From contig CM039502.1 of the NCBI GenBank assembly GCA_022432975.1, positions 11,491,803 through 11,555,802 of the forward strand: a DNA stretch of 64,000 bases, written 5' to 3'. Position numbers and translations under genes: made by a program. Under the pieces are notes generated by a model. That model worked only from the letters and a program-made list of their open reading frames with translations, was not told the DNA's origin and did no database searches. This document shows, one piece after another, positions 1 to 10,204 of this stretch. This DNA is from Begonia masoniana (lineage: Eukaryota > Streptophyta > Magnoliopsida > Cucurbitales > Begoniaceae). Position 1 is the first letter of the stretch, and every line of letters begins with the position of its first letter.

Positions 1-2
1 AT

Positions 3-860
3 AAATCTAGTTGCGATGTAGCTAATATATTTCTCGATTTTTTAAAACCATTTTATGAAGCTACAAATGAATGTTCGGGAATTTATTATCCCACTTCTCA
101 TCTTGTTCTTCCAATTTTTATAAATTTAACTGGCAATTTTGCTCAATATCGACGAGTAGATGAATTTAGAGATATTCTTAATAAAATGGAAACAAAATTT
201 AAAAAATATTGGCTTGACATCCCTCCTATTTTTTGTTATGCATATATAATGGACCCTAGATATAAGTTAAGAGGAGTATCTCTTATTGTTAATAAAATTT
301 CTAATAATTTACAAACTCTTTCTTTGTTTTCTATAGATCAAATAACTCATGGAATTACTAGTTTATATTCTTCTTATGAATCTAAATATTCAAATCTTAG
401 TCGTCGTGTTTCTTCACATGCTGCTACTTCAAGTAGTAGTGGTGGAAATATTACAGATTCACAGTTTAGTATTCATGATATTTGGAATGAATTAGATACA
501 GATGCATATTCTAGTTCTATGAAAAATGAACTTGAAATTTATTTTGACACTAGATATCAATTTTCTCGAGAAGAAAAATTTGATATTTTAAATTGGTGGA
601 AAATGTTTTCTAATACATATCTTATTCTGTCTGTAATGGCACAGGATCTACTAACACCTCCAGTCTCAACTGTAGCATCGAAATCTGCTTTTAGTGCAGG
701 TGGACGTGTGTATAACGATCGACGAGGAAGACTTGCACCCGAACTCGTGGAGGCACTTATTTGCATGAAGGATTGGAATGATGCTGCTTCAAGAAATCAA
801 CAGAGACACGACGAAATACTTGAAGAATTTCAAAATTTGGAAGTTGAACAACAAGATTAG
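3..860 (+). CDS. hAT transposase, C-terminal part (5' end outside window)
   Basis: This is the C-terminal 285 codons of a hAT-family transposase, which would cut and paste the element. The frame is open from base 3 to the TAG at 858-860. The end carries the hAT dimerisation domain: NWWKMFSNTY, then a run matching LLTPPVSTVASxSAFSAGGR, then LAPELVEALICMKDW. Copy B has the usual glutamate in the SESAFS motif (GAA), while this copy reads SKSAFS, and the usual MARDLL is MAQDLL. No stop or frameshift is visible in this part, unlike copy B, which has several. The BED zinc finger and the catalytic N-terminal half are outside the window, so intactness cannot be judged. Confidence 0.9.
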   Translation, partial: KSSCDVANIFLDFLKPFYEATNECSGIYYPTSHLVLPIFINLTGNFAQYRRVDEFRDILNKMETKFKKYWLDIPPIFCYAYIMDPRYKLRGVSLIVNKISNNLQTLSLFSIDQITHGITSLYSSYESKYSNLSRRVSSHAATSSSSGGNITDSQFSIHDIWNELDTDAYSSSMKNELEIYFDTRYQFSREEKFDILNWWKMFSNTYLILSVMAQDLLTPPVSTVASKSAFSAGGRVYNDRRGRLAPELVEALICMKDWNDAASRNQQRHDEILEEFQNLEVEQQD

Positions 861-1050
861 CCTTTTGTAATTTTTTGATTTTGTAATGGATGATGATTGA
901 CTATTAGTCATTAGAATTTAGATGAATGGCAAAACTATGCGTTTAATTTGTATAAGTTTAATTTGTGAAAGGTTATAATGAAATAGAAGATTATATTTTT
1001 GTTACATATCTTTTGATATCTCTTCACTTTCTTTTAAGTTTTTGTTTTTA

Positions 1051-1398
1051 TCGAGGGCCGAGCATTCGCCCCAATTGGGGCGACTGCTCGGCGCGCGCCG
1101 ATAACTCGCCCCACTTTGGGCGAGTGCTCGGCTCTCGCTCTGCTTAAAACAGATCGAGGGGATAGTCGCCCCAAGCGAGGGCCGATCATTCGCCCCACTT
1201 GGGGAGAGTTATCGGCCCTCGCTCTGTTTAAAACAGAACGAGTGCCTCAGTCGCCCCAAGTGGGGCGAGTTATCGGCTTGGCCCTCGTTCTGATTTAAAC
1301 AGAGCGAGGGCCGATCTTGCTCCCCAAGTGGGGCGAGGTATCGGCCAGGGCCGAGCATTCGCCCCACTTGGGGCGAGTTAGCGGCCCTCGCTCTTTTT
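1051..1398. repeat. Array of GC-rich palindromes between the two hAT ORFs
   Basis: About 350 bases made of imperfect copies of a unit that alternates a CGCCCCAAGTGGGGCGAG palindrome with GCCGAGC/GCTCGGC or GGCCGATC words and with GCTCTGTTTAAAACAGAGC hairpins. Both the units and the unit-to-unit relation are inverted, so extensive foldback of either strand is possible. A diverged array sits at the same place in copy B (60695-61163), so it belongs to the element. Possible roles are a transcription terminator or insulator between the two genes, or binding sites for an element protein. None of these is shown by the sequence. Confidence 0.8.
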
Positions 1399-1546
1399 AG
1401 GCAGACAGTTTTAAATTTTTAATTAAATAGTTAGCTTTTAGTTTTAGCCTTTTAGGTCGAATTCAAGAATTCAGAGTTTCAGACATAATACAACCCCTTC
1501 AGAGTTCGGCCCTTCCTAGTTCCCCGACCCCGAGTCCCGATCAATT

Positions 1547-1742
1547 GCCCGCGCCAAACACTGCTAAATCTGAATCTCCCAGCGCCTCCCCTCCCGGCTC
1601 CCGTCAATCGCAGTAGCCCGCGCCGAACACTGCTAAATCTCCCAGCGTCTCCCCTCCCGGCTCCCGTCAATCGCAGTAGCCCGCGCCAAACACTGCTAAA
1701 TCTCCCAGCGCCTCCCCTCCCGGCTCCCATCAATCGAAGTAT
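1547..1742. repeat. Three tandem copies of a 63-69 bp GC-rich unit
   Basis: The unit begins GCCCGCGCCAAACACTGC and recurs at 1547, 1616 and 1679 (spacings 69 and 63). It lies in what is probably the leader of the second ORF. Copy B has a related but differently multiplied unit of about 105 bases at 61373-61560. The minus-strand open frame across it is a product of the repeat, not a gene. Confidence 0.75.
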
Positions 1743-2136
1743 TTCGCACCACAACTTCGTCCTCCGCGAATCCAGCTCAAGGCTCAGTGGCTCACCATCC
1801 GATCCGACTAGGTTATATTTCTTCCACACTTTGATAATTTAAGTGAATATTATTCGATTACTTCGCATTAGTCTGTGGAATGGGTTGATTTTTGATTGCT
1901 GAGGTTGGTTTGAGATAGAAAAGTAATTGTGAATGAAGTTTTATAATTGTGCACACCACTTGTTCAATGAAATGTCTATGTGAGAATTCTAAGTTTAAAA
2001 TTATCTGTTACACAAATTATCTGTTACACAAATATAATATGTTGTTTATTTGGGTGTGATTGAAGTTATTGTACACAAATTTGAGGTGTTTAGCATATGT
2101 ATTTGTGTTTCCTGTTTTGTCACAGGTTAAAAAAAT

Positions 2137-4268
2137 ATGCCGCCTAAACGTTTAAAAGCTTCTTCAAGCTCTCGAATCGATCACTCGTTCATAAATTCTG
2201 AGGCAAAGACATATTTCACGGATTTCATGGCCAAAAATAAACCTATTATATGCGAAATCCAGTTTCCACCCGATCAGGATGATGGAAATATTTTAGCCAT
2301 GATTGAGCAACGAAAATGGGAGAATCTTGCTATATTAGGTGGTGATGCGAACATAAATATCGTTCGTGAATTCTACGCAAATTTGAGAGTATCTAATTCA
2401 GATAGTGCTAGTACGGTTCAAGTTCGCAATAAAATCATCGACTTCTCTGACGAGTTCATAAATGCAAAGTTTGGTTTGGTCCGTTTGGATATCTTATATG
2501 AAGATGATTATCATACTATGATAGAAGAGGGACCAGACTATGAGATGATTATACAAGAGATGGGACATCGAGGTTCTAAATGGGTTTACTCCATCGTCAA
2601 CCGAGCTCAACCATTGCACTTGATACTAAATTGTCTTAACTGTTATGCTCAGGCTTGGTGCAGGTTTATCGGAGGAAACTTAATGCCGACATCTCAAAGG
2701 TATGAGCTTACCAAAGAGCTGGCGGTGCTCCTTTATTGTATTCTCACTGGTCGCTCCATAAATGTCGGGCGAATTATCCATGGTAATATCAGTGCATATG
2801 GTAAGGGTTCGACCACTGCAGCTCATATCCACCCCATCCTTATCACGCACTTATGCGCTGCAGAAAATGTCCCTATGAGCTCTGACGATGTTTGGATACA
2901 GCCAAAGCTTTACGTCTCATCAAATATTTCAAGAATATCCAGTTGGCCGTACGACAAAGCTAAAGAAAATGGACTGGGATTCATTGAGGATGATATTCAT
3001 GCTGAAATTCCTCCTCCACTAATGCCATTGCCTCGTATTCGGCGCAAAGATGGTATTATGACTTATGCAGAAGGTAGCACAGCGGAGGAAAAAAGAGTGC
3101 GCGTCGAGACACGTCGAAAACAACGATATGAAAATTAATCAACTATGCCTCTCGATCAAGGCGCCTCTTCATCATCTGCCGTGCCACCTCGCTCTTACTC
3201 AAATAATGATATGGGACAGATGTTAGAAAATCTTACAAGCCAACAAAGCCAACAAAGCCAAATGTTTGCCAACATGGCTACTGATAAGTGTGTATTTTAC
3301 ACATTTATTTATACTTTTTACACTTGATTTGATAAGTTTATCTCAAGTGTTTGAACGAATTTGATGTATTTGATGTAAGTGTGCAGAAAACTTATTTAAA
3401 ACCGGAAGATTTGACTGTAAAAAGAAGGAGGAAAAGAAAGACAAAATAGTGGCAAAACAGTGAACATGGCGATCGATCTCCACAAAGTCCAACGATCGAT
3501 CGCCACACGAGTTTAATTTTGGAAAGGGTGCTGCTTCTGATTTGAACCGTTAAGGTAAGAAATCAGAGAATCTCAACCACTGATTGATAAAAAGAGAAAA
3601 GATATAACCTAAACCAGGGAGGAGCAGCGAAAAGGAAAGGGGCACAAATTTGGAAAGCTAACTATTTTGAATCAGAACCACTAATCGAAGGAAAGGCTGA
3701 ATCTCTACCATTGATTGAGTAAAAAAAAAAGAATATATAAAAAAAAACCTAAAAGCAGAGCGTTGGGCGATTTACACAGCAGAGATCGAGTTTGCGATAT
3801 TGAGGGCAAGCATCAGGGATTCGGGATTCGGCAGAATCGCCCAACGCCGAAGACCGAAAGCCGATCGCTTCTCGCGCTACTCAACATACCAGCTTTCAAC
3901 AAGACATAACACAAAGGCTAGAAAATATTTTCAATCAACATAGCACCTTTGAACAGGATGTAAGACAAAGGCTGGAAAATATTTCCAATCAACATACCAG
4001 CTTTGAACAGGATACAAGACAAAGGCTGGAAAATATTTCCAATCAGCAAAGACGCATCGAAGATTGGTTGACGCATATGAAAAATCATTCGGTAGAGCTG
4101 ACAAACTTCTGTGCACGATATGTGAGATCATTAGATACTCATTATGACCGTTTGAATCTAGTGAACCCACGTTTACCTATCTTTCCGGAGCACTTATTGA
4201 GACCATATCGCCCTCCACAAGAGGGTGGGGACAACGATGAGCCCAACGGCGACGGCGACCAGTCATGA
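2137..4268 (+). pseudogene. hAT copy A second ORF, 'putative plant transposon protein' family, broken
   Basis: This ORF belongs to the family Pfam names putative plant transposon protein (PF20167 as I remember it); its function is unknown. Family hallmarks are visible: VREFYANL near residue 85, FSDEFINAKFG near 110, and LLYCILTGRSINVGRII near 205. Two lesions separate it from copy B. A CAA-to-TAA change gives a stop at 3136-3138, and a 594-bp insertion with a 5-bp target duplication follows at 3282. The added 599 bases account exactly for the frame change between the 3145 and 4068 segments. The C-terminal part (from 3881) holds 18-residue repeats around RQRLENIxNQH, likely coiled coil. The ATG follows a CACAG acceptor-like site, suggesting an intron in the leader as in copy B. 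Confidence 0.8.
3282..3875. mobile_element. 594-bp LTR-like insertion in hAT copy A ORF2, 5-bp TSD
   Basis: This segment is absent from the matching place in copy B. It is flanked by GCTAC at 3277-3281 and 3876-3880. It starts TGATAAGTGTGTATTTTACAC-like (a form common at plant Ty3/gypsy LTR starts), contains a TATA-like AATATATAAA near 3731, and has the 5-bp duplication expected of an LTR insertion. The right end reads CTTCTCGC rather than the canonical CA, so the exact class is uncertain: a solo LTR with a mutated end, or another small insertion. Short open frames inside it are not genes. Confidence 0.65.
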
Positions 4269-4424
4269 GCTAGAGTTATGTTATTTTTCACCTACATTTT
4301 TAGTTTATTTTATGCATTGAATTAGTTGACATATTTATTTTAAATTTAGGTAATTATAGTATATTTTATGATATATTTTAGACTTTAGTTATACAATCAA
4401 AATTTTTTATTTATATAATTGTAA

Positions 4425-4601
4425 GCTCAGATCGTTACGCTCGGCTCGTTACGCTCGTTGGGCCAGCTCGGCTCGGCTCGAGCCGGCTCGGCTTGTTACG
4501 CTCGACAGGCTCGTTAGGCTCGGCTCGTTTGGCTCGGCAGGCTAGGTGAGCCGGGACTTTTCCGGCTCGGCTCAACTCGACTCGCTCGTTTAACATCTCT
4601 A
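4425..4601. repeat. hAT copy A right subterminal repeats and terminal inverted repeat
   Basis: Many overlapping copies of GCTCGGCTCG and GCTCGTTACG/GCTCGTTAGG lead to the terminal repeat at 4581-4601, which ends TTTAACATCTCTA. The same 21 bases form the right end of copy B at 63896-63916, and their reverse complement forms its left end at 52232-52252. Subterminal arrays of short words are the usual transposase binding zone in hAT elements. Confidence 0.85.
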
Positions 4602-6879
4602 ACTAAGTGTAAATTTAAATTACGAATTAGAATTTAGATACAAATCCTAAATTGACCCTGCAACACGTTTTTATATAATTAATGGAATTAAATATCGGTG
4701 GTTGTCTTGATAGAACAATTTCTTCGGCAATTAATAAATAATAAAAGTAGGTTATTTTTCCAAAACCCATGAAAAGACAGTTTTCAATTTCAGTCACTCA
4801 CTAAAAATTAAGAGGGACCAATGATATTTAAGATGCACGTGTCAGCTCATTTTCCATGGGCTTTCTTGAAGCACAACCTTAAATAATATCGCTATTTGAA
4901 TTATTGTGGTGTTACGTGCATTATATAACTCACATTTTATTTTTAACTGAGTACAGAATTTTTACAAGTAAAATTTAAAAATAAAATCACGTGAACTTCA
5001 ACCTAGAGAACATTCGTGGTCCAACAGTTCCAAATATCCAAGCACGACTGGCCTAGAATCGGACCAGTTTTAGGTTCGATTATGGTTTAGTTCATAAATT
5101 ATAAAAAAAACCAGTGCCCCACCTGCGTTGCGTGTTGTTTTGCCATATACATACATAAGTAAGTTGTTATAATCTAAGTAAGTTGTCTTCTGTTGAAGAT
5201 CTTCCCCAAAAATATACCGAAGCACTAAAAAACGAAATTTAAGTTAATTGATTTTGTGGCCTCCCTCTTTGTTATTTATTTTTCTACAAAGTCTCTCTTG
5301 CTCGTTCCACTTATATTTGTCTAACATATGCAAACTCACAGAATCTTCTAGAGATGGGAAGATAGAGAATCGTTGGCTGATGTCACAGTGATCGGTAGAT
5401 ATTTAAACCTGCAAGACCAACCACAATTTTCTTTAAATTGTTGAAATTAAATGAATTTTTAGTCCATACTATTTCAAATTCTTAAAGAATAGGTCAATCT
5501 GTACAATTAGAGGATGCGTATTTCTTGTCAACACTTGCTGTTATTTCAGATTGCTTATTGGTTGTGATTTTCTATTGGTTCGACGCGGAGGGTGTTTCTC
5601 TCGTACCTCTTATCGTATTTGTTGTGATACCACTACTTTCTCGGTGCCTTCTAACTATTTCGGTGTCTCTTGAATCTGTACGGCGACAACATTGACACAA
5701 AGTTAGTGTGATAGTAAGATTTGACCCCTAGTTATGTCAAATATATAAAAAGAGAATTTATACGAAAATTCTTAACCTTTGTTAATTGGTTTAAATTAAT
5801 AAGGTTTCACTCTCAAATCAGTGTAAAATTCATAACTCTTCATTAATGGTATGAATTATTAAGTTTTCACTCAATGGTGTAAATGTCAGAACCATTCATT
5901 AATTGATGCGAATTAATAAGGTTTTACTTATAAAATAAATCTGAAATGTTATATTAATATGAAAATGACGATTAAAAATGATCCCAAGAGATTTTGAAAA
6001 AAAAAAAAAAAAGAATCTATGATATCTGAAAATTTATTAAATAAATTATTAAATACAAAATGACTATGAATAATAAAAATGTATTCCGAATACAAATTTT
6101 GAGTTTTGGTAATTAAAAACAAATTCACATTTCAAATATACTCATTTCTTTCCTTACCCTTGGCGAAATTTCCAAATGCAAAAACCCAACCAAGAAGTAG
6201 TTGACATACAAGAGTATCGTGCTCAGATCGGAATTCATAAAAATCAAAACTTGGATTCTGTGCAATTATGGAATGGCTAAGACTACTACATTTATACTGT
6301 GCAGAGGTGGACGACGACCGACATCGGTGAGATAGAAGAAGCTTGAAGTTTTTCATTAAATTTTAGTTATTGTCCACAAGTTGGTCAGTATTTTTTATTC
6401 ATTAAAAAGTTTTTATTTATTTATTTAAATCTGTATTTCGTTTCTTCTATTTTTCATTTACATTATGATATCATCTACTAAGAAGGCTGGTGGAGCAGAT
6501 GCATCATAAATGTGCGCAATTACTTCAGCTATTATGAAGCGATGAAGCGGGGAATTTTCCACCTCAAAAGTGTCGGCGCATGTAATCATCGCCGACGAAC
6601 TAATTAACTCTCCGATCTCACACCAGCTGTGTTTGGTTCAAACGCTAAAAGATTAAATTTATCCCTTACAAACCTTACCCTTTTCTTTCCGGCAAAGCTA
6701 AAAGATTGAATATTGTTGAATTTATCGGTTAAATCATAGACATGTATATTACATTTTTCATTTATTCTCGCATTTCAAATTGCTTTCTAACTCGTTTGAT
6801 GATTTTTAACTTAATTTTAAATTACGTCGAGAGATCGAATTGAGTTAGAAATCGTGAGAGTTGCTAAAAAACATGGTAT
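4602..6879. other. Intergenic, no gene seen
   Basis: AT-rich DNA without a convincing coding region. The only structure noted is a diverged repeat of roughly 60 bases, about three copies, at 5765-5935, each with AATTAATAAGGTTTCACT-like text, and an A-tract at 5998-6012. Short open frames here have no family signature. Confidence 0.6.
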
Positions 6880-7246
6880 ACATTGACGATATGATATCAT
6901 ATAGTTAGAAAAGACAAAAAAATTATCTAAATTTCACTTTAGAAGATAAAAATGATTAGTTCTAAAGGAAAAACAACCTTGTGGAATCTGAACCGGAACT
7001 CGCCTGTGGATTTATGTTCGATCAAATTAGGCAAATCGAATTTGGAGGGTTGACGTAATCAGTTTCTAAAAAAGCATAATAAATGTAAAAGCAAGGAAAA
7101 GAAGGGCAACTTATGTAGATGAATCCAATTATTTTGCGACCTTCCATCTTGCTATGCACATCACTTACAATACACACACACACACGCATAAATATTGCCA
7201 AAAAAAAAAAAAACATGAAGACCGACTAAGATTATGAATAGCTGAT

Positions 7247-7603
7247 TCAGCAATTACGATTATATGGGCTGCGGCAGGTATTTGGATGTGGAAGACAACC
7301 AGTGTACCGTTTGCCTCTCCCACAAGGATTAACCGCCTTCTGTCCTTTGGTAAGTGTAGGGGGGGTTACGTAGCTGTTGCCATCCAGTAGCATTCTGCTT
7401 ATCTCGGAATCCATCATGAACTCCGACTGCCAGTCATCGTCGGCGACGAGGTCGTTCTCGGGGTGGCCGGCACTGAACAACGATGGCGTCGATTCGTTCC
7501 CGCTTTCGACGGCGGTCACCCTGCAGACTCTGGGGGTGAGGAGAAAAAGGACCGACATTGCTGCGATGGCCAATGGAAGGCTTTTGGTTGCAGTGACTTC
7601 CAT
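7247..7603 (-). CDS. RALF-like secreted peptide precursor 1 (type A, intact)
   Basis: A 118-residue precursor of a rapid alkalinisation factor-like peptide, a family of apoplastic ligands for CrRLK1L receptor kinases. A signal peptide (about 1-30) is followed by an acidic propeptide containing EFMMDSEISRMLLD (61-74), which matches the propeptide end of RALF precursors. The C-terminal core has cysteines 94, 103, 110 and 118 in a CGRGKRYTGC...CRSPYNRNC frame. The YISY motif and the RRxL processing site of classical RALFs are absent; RMLL fits the looser RxxL subtilase pattern. The start is the ATG at 7603, because all six paralogues begin MEVTAT(K/R)SLP there; the in-frame ATG upstream at 7702 is not shared. 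There are no introns, as is usual for the family. Confidence 0.8.
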   Translation of the reverse strand: MEVTATKSLPLAIAAMSVLFLLTPRVCRVTAVESGNESTPSLFSAGHPENDLVADDDWQSEFMMDSEISRMLLDGNSYVTPPTLTKGQKAVNPCGRGKRYTGCLPHPNTCRSPYNRNC

Positions 7604-7698
7604 GGTTGGATGATTGGGTGGATGCAAAACTTGGATCCAGAAGATATAAATAATTAACAACCGCCACTGTAGGAGGGGTAGGGATCCATTAAATAACG

Positions 7699-7792
7699 TC
7701 ACCTATAACAATTAAGATCAATTATAAATATATAAAGTAAAATAGTCACCTATAACAATTAAGATCAATTATAAATATATAAAGTAAAATAT
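7699..7792. repeat. Two tandem copies of a 47-bp unit upstream of RALF-like 1
   Basis: The unit TCACCTATAACAATTAAGAT... occurs at 7699 and again at 7746, nearly perfect. The equivalent place upstream of RALF-like 3 (about 14741-14785) has one copy only, so the duplication arose after the segmental copies separated. It lies about 100 bases before the start codon, in the promoter region. Confidence 0.8.
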
Positions 7793-7799
7793 TCACAGT

Positions 7800-10204
7800 A
7801 CCAAATAATAAAAGTTAAATACTCAAAATTATCTTTTGAAGTTTGAAAATCAACTTTTCAAAATAGGGAACATTTATAATAAAATTATATTTACTCACTT
7901 ATTCTACTCTTTTAGAATATTTTATGACGTGCCAAATAATAATTAATATAATTATTATATAATAAATAATAAATAATTAATTTATTGCCTGCCGATTCCC
8001 TTCTTCATGGCTTCATATTAGTTGAAATAATTATGCACATTTATTATAATATGTTCCACTATGCTTCTAGGTAGATGATATCATAAACATAAAGTAAAAA
8101 TAGAAGAAATAAAATACAGATTTAAATAAAAAAAATTATTAATAAAAATACTACAAAATTGTGAGACAATAACTAAAATTTAATGAAAATAATCCTATAA
8201 CATATGATTTAATAATTTAATAATGTCACACCGACAAGTCATCCCATAACAAAATTCAAGAGGAAAAATGTAGTAGTCTTAGCCATTCAATAATTACACA
8301 ATAATCAAAGTATTAATTTTTTTTTACTCCAATGTCAGTCTTTGTTGGGTCACCCTTCCCGCGGTTGCAAAATGCAGCCAATAAGCATATAAGAACTGTC
8401 TGTCATCGGAACTTACCGCTGCTATTGCCATTAAACTCCCCGTTAGATGTAAAATGTTCATCTATACCACTTCATTAAGAGCAATTCATCAACACAACTT
8501 TTCTCGGGTTGTAAAGGCAATCTTCGGGTTAAGCCGATAACACAACGAAAATTTATAGAACGGCAACAGTTGGGTCGACAACCGATGGCTTTGGAATTCT
8601 GCCAAAATGTTTTTGAGTAATCACAATTCTTTCAATCCACAACATGGTTAGTCTGTTCCCATTTTGAGCCTTTTTTATTTGAAATTCTTGTAGACCACTT
8701 TTTTTTATCGTAACATCTAACAAGCGACTCTTCTTCATTTTTAGTTTTTGTTTTTTATCACAGCCCAAAGTTTAAATCTTAATTTTTTAAATTAAAATTA
8801 TTCTCGTTATTGGTGGGACAATTATGAATTTGACAGGAGTCTTTCCTTGTTTACTCTGGGATTTTTTAATCTGAAAATTTCGATAAGGGCGACAGTCTCA
8901 TACGTAGTCAAGTTAAACAAAGAACTAAGTCAATTTGAAATAGAATTTCTTCCGCTGAGTAATCTTTTCTTCGTGACTGCCTCCTCTTTGCGTAAAATGC
9001 ATTAAATTTGAATTGATGATTGAAGTAATTAATAAAATACTAATTTTAGGATAATAATAATTATATGCGGATGAATTTTGTTATTTATGTTTATACTTTG
9101 GGGGTATTTAGAATTTCTAATTTGTTTACGTGGCTTTATGCATAATTAGTTTTAAGTTTATATGTAGGATTCAATTGAAAATGACTCGAAAATTATAAGT
9201 ATAAATTGTGCAAGCACCTCATAGATGAAATGCAGAGTCCAACCTTCAGTCATGTGCGACATAGAAGAATTCAAGGAGACCCAATCCATAGAGCTATTTC
9301 AACCGCAAAAATCTGCAGCGGAAGCCTCAGGAAATTTGCAGAAGCTTGATCCAGAGCGTCAAACCATTAAATATAGACATGGGGACACCCAGACCTCAGT
9401 AGCAGACACCCCCAAAGGATCCCCGGGCAAGCAGCGAAAGATTCATCATTAGTTATTGTTTTTTGAAATTAAAATTGTGGAGGCCAGGAGACATACGTAG
9501 ACACCCACAGTGGGCACTTGAAGAGCCATGCGAAGTCCTACTTAGAGACAAGAATACTTCAACAGATGCCCAATCACTACGTGTGGGTGCACAATCACGA
9601 CGTGCAGACGCCGACCAAGTAGCTCCCAATTTAAGTTGCAGAAACCCATCAACTCGTTCATGTCTTTAACGAATACATTGCGGATGCTCAATGACAACCA
9701 AAGGACGCCCACAACTCAGAGAAAGCTGAAAATAATTATAAAAAAAAAGCTCACTCTGCTGTTCAATTCACCTACATACTATCACACTGAAGTGCTGCTA
9801 AATTTTCTTGAGACTTTATCGCCTCTATTCTTGAGTGAATCTCTAACTCTCAAATACCCAAACTAGAGATTTCATATTTGTGAGAATGAGGTTTTATGCC
9901 AACAATCTCTACAATTGTAATTTACGGAACGATTTAAGAATGACGCTCGAGAAGATTCATTGTAAAGCTTGATTAACGCATGAATGTTCAATCAATCATA
10001 ATCAAAAGGATAATGGAAGAAATTTTCAAGGAAGAGTCGTAGAGCACAGACGTAGTCAAAATTGGTCAAATTGCTTGCATTCTCTTCTCTTACTCTCTTA
10101 TTTATTGTTGCTGTCATTGTTTGTGTATTACGCTTAAGAAATCTAGTTAAAAAATAAAATATATTAATATGAGATGGAAAACGATTAACATTATAATCAC
10201 AAAA
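7800..10204. repeat. Block X, first copy: non-coding repeat of the RALF unit
   Basis: About 2.4 kb matching 14790-17165 with many substitutions and small indels. It holds no convincing gene. The open frames at 9225-9669 are not kept open in the second copy and show no family motif. Text around 9185-9900 (a TATA-like ATAAGTATAAAT followed by a moderately GC-rich stretch) resembles LTR sequence, so block X may contain an old LTR-element remnant, but I could not define its ends. Confidence 0.55.

Larger units (their letters stand above)
1..4601 (+). mobile_element. hAT transposon copy A, right-hand part
   Basis: The window opens inside a hAT-superfamily element whose left end lies outside. In order it holds the C-terminal transposase, an array of GC-rich palindromes, a short tandem repeat, a second ORF, a GC-rich subterminal zone built from GCTCGGCTCG-type words, and a terminal repeat ending at 4601. 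Almost the whole stretch is collinear with copy B (about 59630-63916) in the same orientation, and copy B supplies both ends and an 8-bp target duplication. By analogy the duplication here should be ACTAAGTG (4602-4609), which needs the left end to confirm. Copy A differs mainly by a 594-bp insertion in the second ORF. Confidence 0.85.

Noticed and set aside
1479..1829. Gly/Arg-rich minus-strand ORF
   Set aside because: Produced by three tandem GC-rich repeats in the hAT second-ORF leader.
9225..9669. Two consecutive plus-strand ORFs in block X
   Set aside because: They are not maintained in the second X block and match no family. Possibly LTR-derived DNA, but unsupported as genes.
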